This document shows, piece by piece, positions 21,701 to 25,922 of a DNA stretch of 25,922 nt. Numbering within the stretch: the first letter of the stretch is position 1; each line of letters begins with the position of its first letter. Below the pieces are notes generated by a model. It was not told the DNA's origin, ran no database searches, and saw only the letters and a list, made by a program, of their open reading frames with translations. The position numbers and the translations under genes are program-made. This stretch comes from Pelargonium cotyledonis (Eukaryota > Streptophyta > Magnoliopsida > Geraniales > Geraniaceae): the NCBI GenBank assembly GCA_036897625.1, contig JAYMTA010000626.1, positions 1-25,922 of the forward strand, written 5' to 3'.

Positions 21701-22201
21701 ACTTGATATTAGCTGGAGAAAATACTCCAATCCAGTCATTGTTTGATGGGCTTGGAGTGCTGTAAACCAAAGTCACCCACTCCGAATTTCGACCCTAATG
21801 CAAGAAAAAGTTTGTGATATTTAATCGTGCTGGAGAGCGTCGTGCCAAACATGCTGATCTTATCGTGTAAAACGTGTTAAGTCATGTCATGTCTACCTAG
21901 TTCATTTAGTGAAATATATCATATCATGTTCATGTTACGTTCTCATGAACGTGTCGTGTTGACTTAATTTCTGAGCAAGATAACTAATCGCGTTGTGTTC
22001 GTGTTAACGTTGGACCATACGAAAACTTACTCGCAATCCGAGTACTCGAGGAAAGACTCTGACATAGGTGGCTTGATTGAAAGCAAACTGTGTCTTCCCA
22101 AAATCAATTCTTGCAAGAGGATGGTCTTGATGATCCACATACCCTGAAACAATATTGAGGCTTGCAAGAACCAGCAACACCATCACCCCAAAAGCTCTCA
22201 T
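18762..22201 (-). CDS. Purple acid phosphatase (PAP1/PAP27 class), left copy, with altered metal-site motifs
   Basis: Twelve exons with good GT-AG edges: 22031-22201, 21703-21794, 21562-21622, 21353-21475, 20986-21078, 20764-20893, 20414-20495, 20204-20336, 19896-20101, 19683-19808, 19155-19464, 18762-19037. All phases agree, giving 600 residues, near the family length. The start is the ATG at 22201, followed by a signal-peptide-like sequence, so secretion or the endomembrane system is expected. PAPs are binuclear metallophosphoesterases; this class is annotated as nucleotide pyrophosphatase/phosphodiesterase-like or probable inactive PAP. Kept motifs are GDMG (Asp 292), LAHR (His 455) and GHVH (497-499). 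Changed motifs are GDxxY to GGISY (Gly 333, normally the metal-bridging Asp) and GNHE to GNSE (Ser 367). The C-terminus ends RDILASQT, ten residues shorter than the right copy. Phosphatase chemistry is therefore doubtful. Two intronic repeats are listed separately. Confidence 0.92.
19555..19660. repeat. Possible MITE fragment in a phosphatase intron
   Basis: The intron between exons 10 and 11 of the left phosphatase contains tttcgttcttgatttccatt and ttaattcaaacgctatc, similar in style to the right end of the Tourist-like element in the Mg2+ transporter. No left end or target duplication was identified. Confidence 0.25.
21135..21343 (+). mobile_element. SINE insertion with perfect 16-bp target duplication
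   Basis: The element body is 21151-21327. It starts near a Pol III B box (ggttcgatccc, 21169-21179) and ends in an A run. The 16-bp target duplication aaaaggtaacaaaaat is exact on both sides (21135-21150 and 21328-21343). The gattgggagg phrase after the B box recalls the Au SINE family of plants. Only 18 bp precede the B box, so the A box is absent and the element is 5'-truncated. It lies in the intron between exons 4 and 5 of the left phosphatase, antisense to it. Confidence 0.8.
21830..22012. mobile_element. Fragment of the cgtgttcgtgt repeat family
   Basis: The first intron of the left phosphatase contains cgtgtcgtgttgactta, gttcatgttacgttctcatg and gttgtgttcgtgtta, the same vocabulary as the repeat at 4751-5257. 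Ends are not clear, so it is treated as a partial copy. Confidence 0.4.
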
Positions 22202-22406
22202 TATTTTTCCCAATCTCTAAAATCAACAAAAACAATTCAAATGTTAATTATAATCAAGAAACAGAAGATTCTCTATAAACTCCATTAAAATGTACTAATG
22301 AAACTGTTGCCTGATAAAAATTATGTACATTGTTCAGAAAAATGAGTACAATCAATAGTTTTGGGTCAAGAAATTAACATTTTTGGTGACATAAATAACT
22401 GAAAAA

Positions 22407-22414
22407 TATATATA
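22407..22414 (-). promoter_or_regulatory. Possible TATA box of the left phosphatase
   Basis: A TATATATA lies about 205 nt upstream of the start ATG on the minus strand. The distance would allow a short 5' UTR. In AT-rich plant DNA such matches are frequent, so confidence is low. Confidence 0.3.
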
Positions 22415-22762
22415 ATGGAGTTTTTTGAAGATTTGAAGAGAAAGATAAAGGTAGTGAGGTTGTTTAAAGATCCAAAAAGAATGTGAATGTTAATGTATGT
22501 AGGAGTAGATGTAGTATCATCTTTTAACATTTACATAACATAAAGAACATGGATTTTAACAAACAAATCAATAATATTGAAGAGGATGAGCCTTTGTGAC
22601 AATAATAAATTCTGAATTTTTTGTAATTGATCTTCCAAGGATGAGTTTAGTTTAAGATGTTGTATTGTATTTATATTTACTGGTAGTGGCACATTTGAAA
22701 TTAATGATACTAAGAAGGGTTATTGTGTGAGGGAAAAAGTCTTATGAACCATTTGCCAACTC

Positions 22763-22997
22763 TAGAGCTGGTAATTTGGAATTCAACTTGATGGGTACCC
22801 GACATCCAACTCTACTTTTATCCGATCCTAACTCAATCCGAAGAAGATTGGATACAAATAGATCCGCAAAATCATTTTATTTTATACATACAATTTGAAA
22901 CTCGACCCGAACCTAACCCACCACACTCTGTCAACCAGAAAACCCTATAAGGTTGGTTAGGGTTCAACATCCCAACCCGATCCTAGAGCCAACTCTA
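22763..22997. mobile_element. hAT-like MITE between the phosphatase genes
   Basis: A 235-bp noncoding unit. Its left end reads tagagctggtaattt and the reverse complement of its right end reads tagagttggctct, a short inverted pair of the TAGAG(C/T)TGG kind common in plant hAT-derived MITEs. The interior has cgacccgaaccta-type phrases. A direct repeat gccaactctag at both edges could be part of the target duplication, which leaves the exact boundary open. Confidence 0.45.
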
Positions 22998-23053
22998 GTC
23001 GAACCAGTGACTCGATCAACAAATCAGTTCAAGAATGAGCAAAAGCAATAATC

Positions 23054-23059
23054 TTTATT
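23054..23059 (-). promoter_or_regulatory. Putative poly(A) signal AATAAA for the right phosphatase
   Basis: The minus strand reads AATAAA about 57 nt after the stop codon of the right phosphatase copy, a plausible place for a near-upstream element. Confidence 0.4.
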
Positions 23060-23115
23060 CAACAAATAAAAAAAAAAGTAACAAAACGTTTTCTTTATAG
23101 ATACAGATCAAAAAT

Positions 23116-25922
23116 TCAAAATGCAAGGGTTGTACTTGGGCAGCTATCAAAAGTGCTGGCCAAGATGTCCCTATAATCCCTGGATATTCTGAACGAGTCG
23201 AAGACCTTCCCATTGCTGCTCTTCTTGTATTCGAACAACAGGTTCAAGTGGTCAAATGCTGTAAGTTTCAAGAACCCGTAATCGTAGTCTCTAAACAAGC
23301 TCCACTGGGGGCGGAGGGTGCTGAATTCTGTGAGGCTTGCTCCTCCCCCCCCAGCCACCACGTGTATCGTCCCGTTCAAGCTTCCCTTGTAGAATTGTTT
23401 CTCTTTGCTGGTGCAAGTGTTCTGCACCAAGGAAAAAAAACGTTCGGGTTCCATAGTTACAAGAATGCAGCGAGAAAACATGAATATGGCACGAACATGA
23501 CACAATTACAAAATGAGCCCAAACATGCTTATTTCGTGTCATGTCACGTATGGTACAACTTTAATGTTTGTGTGAAGTTGTAATAGAGTGAGTACCTGGT
23601 ATATGGGACATGTTCTTTCGTAGAGATGGGCATGGCCGTATATGGCAATGTCAACCTTGTACTTCTGCCATAGTTTTTGAAGGCTGTCCCTTCCCATTGG
23701 CTCAGCAAAAGAACCTTCGTCTGCGTAAAATTGTGCAGATGAATAACCCAACACCCGGTGTGCGAGGAAGATGAGCCAAGGTTGCTTTTGTCTGTCTACC
23801 GATGCTAGGCATTGCTCGATGAACTTATATTGCTCTGTTCCCTCTCTCCAATCGTGTTCGGTGTCAGCTATGCAGAACCGGAACATACCATAGTCAGTAG
23901 CGTACCTGGTCAAAGAAAATACTAATGGGTAAATACACATAAACATCACCAACAACAACCTCAAAATACACAAATACGGACAAGGCACACAACTAATTTC
24001 AGCCCAATCCATTAACATTTTTATCTAAGCCAAGAGGTGCTCCATCTCCTGACCCATATCCATTTTCAGTTTCTCGTAACTTAATTCTCTCACATCTTCA
24101 TATTAAAACCACCTTAACCGATTTTTATCTTTACTCATTAAAGCTATATCCCAACTCTACCTCAGATAGTCTCAGTCTTGATCTTATCCTTCATAATGTT
24201 ATCACAAATTAACCCAAGTATTCTCATCTATACCATCCTATCATATGGCTTTGCGGCCTCTTTGGAGGCCAACATTCAGTATCGTTTAGTATAGCTGATG
24301 GTATAGCTAATAACTTTCCTTTCAACTTCAGCGGAATTCTTTTTGTCACGAAGAATTTATTGGGACGATGTGAAAAATGGTATTGAGGAAGAAGCGACAA
24401 TTTCACAATTTGGACATATAAGCAAAGTCGACAAATTCATTTGCTGTAATTATACTATATCTACATACCAGAACTTATCCCGGTTCTCTGTAGGGGCATA
24501 GAACATAGTCTCAGCCAACACGCCACATTCTCCACCAGAATCCAAATTCTCGTAAAAGGACCCCGACCCTGGCCAGTCACGCTCGTGGTTGCCACTGAAA
24601 AAGAACAAAATTAATATTATTTGCTACAAAATCTGAAGTAGAAGGCGAGAATATATATACGTGCAGGGTATATTACCTTGCAACCATGTAAGGCACAGTC
24701 GAAGCAATTGGCTCAATTTGTGCAGTGAATTGATCCCATTGTGAAAGGTATCCATTTGCATACGATAGATCGCCAATGTGGAAAACAATGTCAGTGTCCT
24801 TCAAGTCTCGGATAAGCTGCTTGGTAGTGTTAAGAGAGCCGCGCTGGAAATTGTTATATTCATTGGAACCATCTGCTTCATCCTGCAATATAGAATTATA
24901 CACATATCCATTGTTATATTCATTGTTTATCGACAAATATATTCATACTTATAAGGGCTTCCAGATACTACAATGGCGGGCACGAGTCAAACGATACTAC
25001 AGTCCTTGATCAGCATGACTAAAGAAAATTAATAAACAATGCTTCAAATTTACGGACATGCAAAATTTTCGAGGAGTTATTTGAACCTTTCCCATGTCAC
25101 CAAAAACGACTACACGCTGTACAGAATTTTGACCAGGATAAGGGGATGCTTTAAACTGGTATTCTTTACTCCAAATATATGTACCGTTGAACAATTTATG
25201 CCCCAGCTTGTAAGTATATCTGCATAAGCACATAAAATGTCGAGATGCAAGTAAATTCCCACAGCTCACATCAAAACTTTGTGACTTGTATTTTAGAACC
25301 AAACTAACCTAGAATTGTTATCTAAATATCATTTGCTGGAATGAGACAAACTTACATTCTGTTGGGCCACAGCTCTTTCAGAAAACTAGTGTGTATAAAT
25401 CCGGGATCACGCCATCCTACAGTTCTTGCCGGTGCACCTGTTTATTACAAGTAGCAAAGTCAAATCCATGATCATCCAAATATCCCGAGAATAAGTTCTG
25501 CAGGAGGTAACTTTATATAAAACAATGTAGACAATCAACAACATATGTACTGAAATTAGTTCAAGCTGATGTGAAGCTACAGCAATAGCAAATATGGTGT
25601 CCAATACAGGATATGTTTACTGATTTGTTAGGTACGTCAAAAGTACCCTACAAAAAAAATTCCGGATATAACCATGCTACGTACCGCACATGCTGCTTTG
25701 ATCAAAGGTCAGTGTCCCGGCAGGGGAGCGTACACGCTCTTCTCCTTTAGGACCCCATTCAACCAAAGGTTCCGCTTCATTGATTCCATATCCGCTAGTC
25801 CATGTTACTGTCATCTATTTACATAAAAAAAATGTAAGCTCCAACGAAGGAAATATAATAATTATAAATAAGGGAAGGGTTAGGGGTGTGTGTGTGTGGG
25901 TGGGTGGGGGGGGGGGGGTTGC
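23116..25922 (-). CDS. Purple acid phosphatase (PAP1/PAP27 class), right copy, N-terminus beyond window
   Basis: Seven exons are visible: 25685-25814, 25356-25437, 25087-25219, 24677-24882, 24469-24594, 23596-23905 and 23116-23421. They give the C-terminal 430 residues of a protein of roughly 610; the first five exons lie past the window edge, and 25815-25922 is intron. The first six visible exons have exactly the same lengths as exons 6-11 of the left copy, so the two are tandem duplicates. The motifs GDMG, GDLSY, GNHE, LAHR and GHAH are all present, so the metal site is complete by motif. Members of this class are often labelled probable inactive because another substrate-site His is absent, so activity is not assured. 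The intron at 23906-24468 carries a LINE relic. Secretion is expected from the family but the signal peptide is outside the window. Confidence 0.93.
24020..24345 (-). mobile_element. RTE-type LINE reverse transcriptase relic
   Basis: In the intron between the exons at 24469-24594 and 23596-23905, the minus strand reads RIPLKLKGK, then NDTECWPPKR, then (after stops and frame changes) KDKIKTE and NRLRWF. These match the C-terminal part of plant RTE-clade LINE polyproteins (KIPLKLKGKF, YGTECWAVK, KDKIRNE, RLRWFGHV). The order is correct and the frame is heavily broken, so it is an old fragment. Confidence 0.75.
25871..25920 (+). repeat. G-rich/(GT)n tract with G-quadruplex potential
   Basis: Runs of three or more G (ggg aa ggg tta gggg) are followed by a GT repeat and then gggtgggt and a long G run. 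It lies in an intron of the right phosphatase at the very edge of the window. The homopolymer length may be unreliable in an assembly. Confidence 0.7.

Overview
This is a stretch of a eudicot plant nuclear genome. The evidence is long AT-rich intergenic DNA, GT-AG introns, AATAAA-type poly(A) signals, plant-specific gene families, and SINE, LINE and MITE debris. No organelle, bacterial or viral gene is visible. The species cannot be fixed from sequence alone.

Layout from left to right. (1) 871-4212, minus: an intronless leucine-rich-repeat receptor kinase of the RPK2/TOADSTOOL2 type. (2) 4.7-7.1 kb: noncoding DNA with a hAT-like GGGTCAT...ATGACCC repeat. (3) 7107-8979, minus: a two-coding-exon plant-specific protein of unknown function with an FAFP motif, a Gln-rich stretch and a tail with 8 Cys in 18 residues; its leader reaches a TATA box near 10.2 kb. 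(4) 10.5-10.7 kb: a decayed RNase H domain from a plant LINE. (5) 10997-11619, plus: a frameshifted relic of a plant Werner-exonuclease-like gene. (6) 14186-16970, plus: a six-coding-exon MRS2-5/MGT3-type Mg2+ transporter with several uORFs in its leader and a MITE in intron 1. (7) 17174-18340, minus and convergent with it: a POLAR-like gene with an in-frame TAG ahead of its conserved acidic C-terminus. (8) 18762-22201 and 23116-window end, both minus: a head-to-tail tandem pair of purple acid phosphatases of the PAP1/PAP27 class.

The most notable result is in the phosphatase pair. Twelve exons of the left copy join without a frameshift or stop into a 600-residue protein with a signal peptide, yet two catalytic-site residues are changed: GDxxY reads GGxxY and GNHE reads GNSE. 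The right copy keeps both. The left copy is therefore a candidate pseudoenzyme that has kept its reading frame beside a motif-complete sister. Both copies have transposon insertions in introns: a SINE with a perfect 16-bp target duplication in the left, and an RTE-type LINE relic in the right.

Nothing suggests the genes act as one pathway; the neighbourhood looks like ordinary plant gene order. Exon coordinates were worked out by hand from reading frame, GT/AG sites and family similarity.
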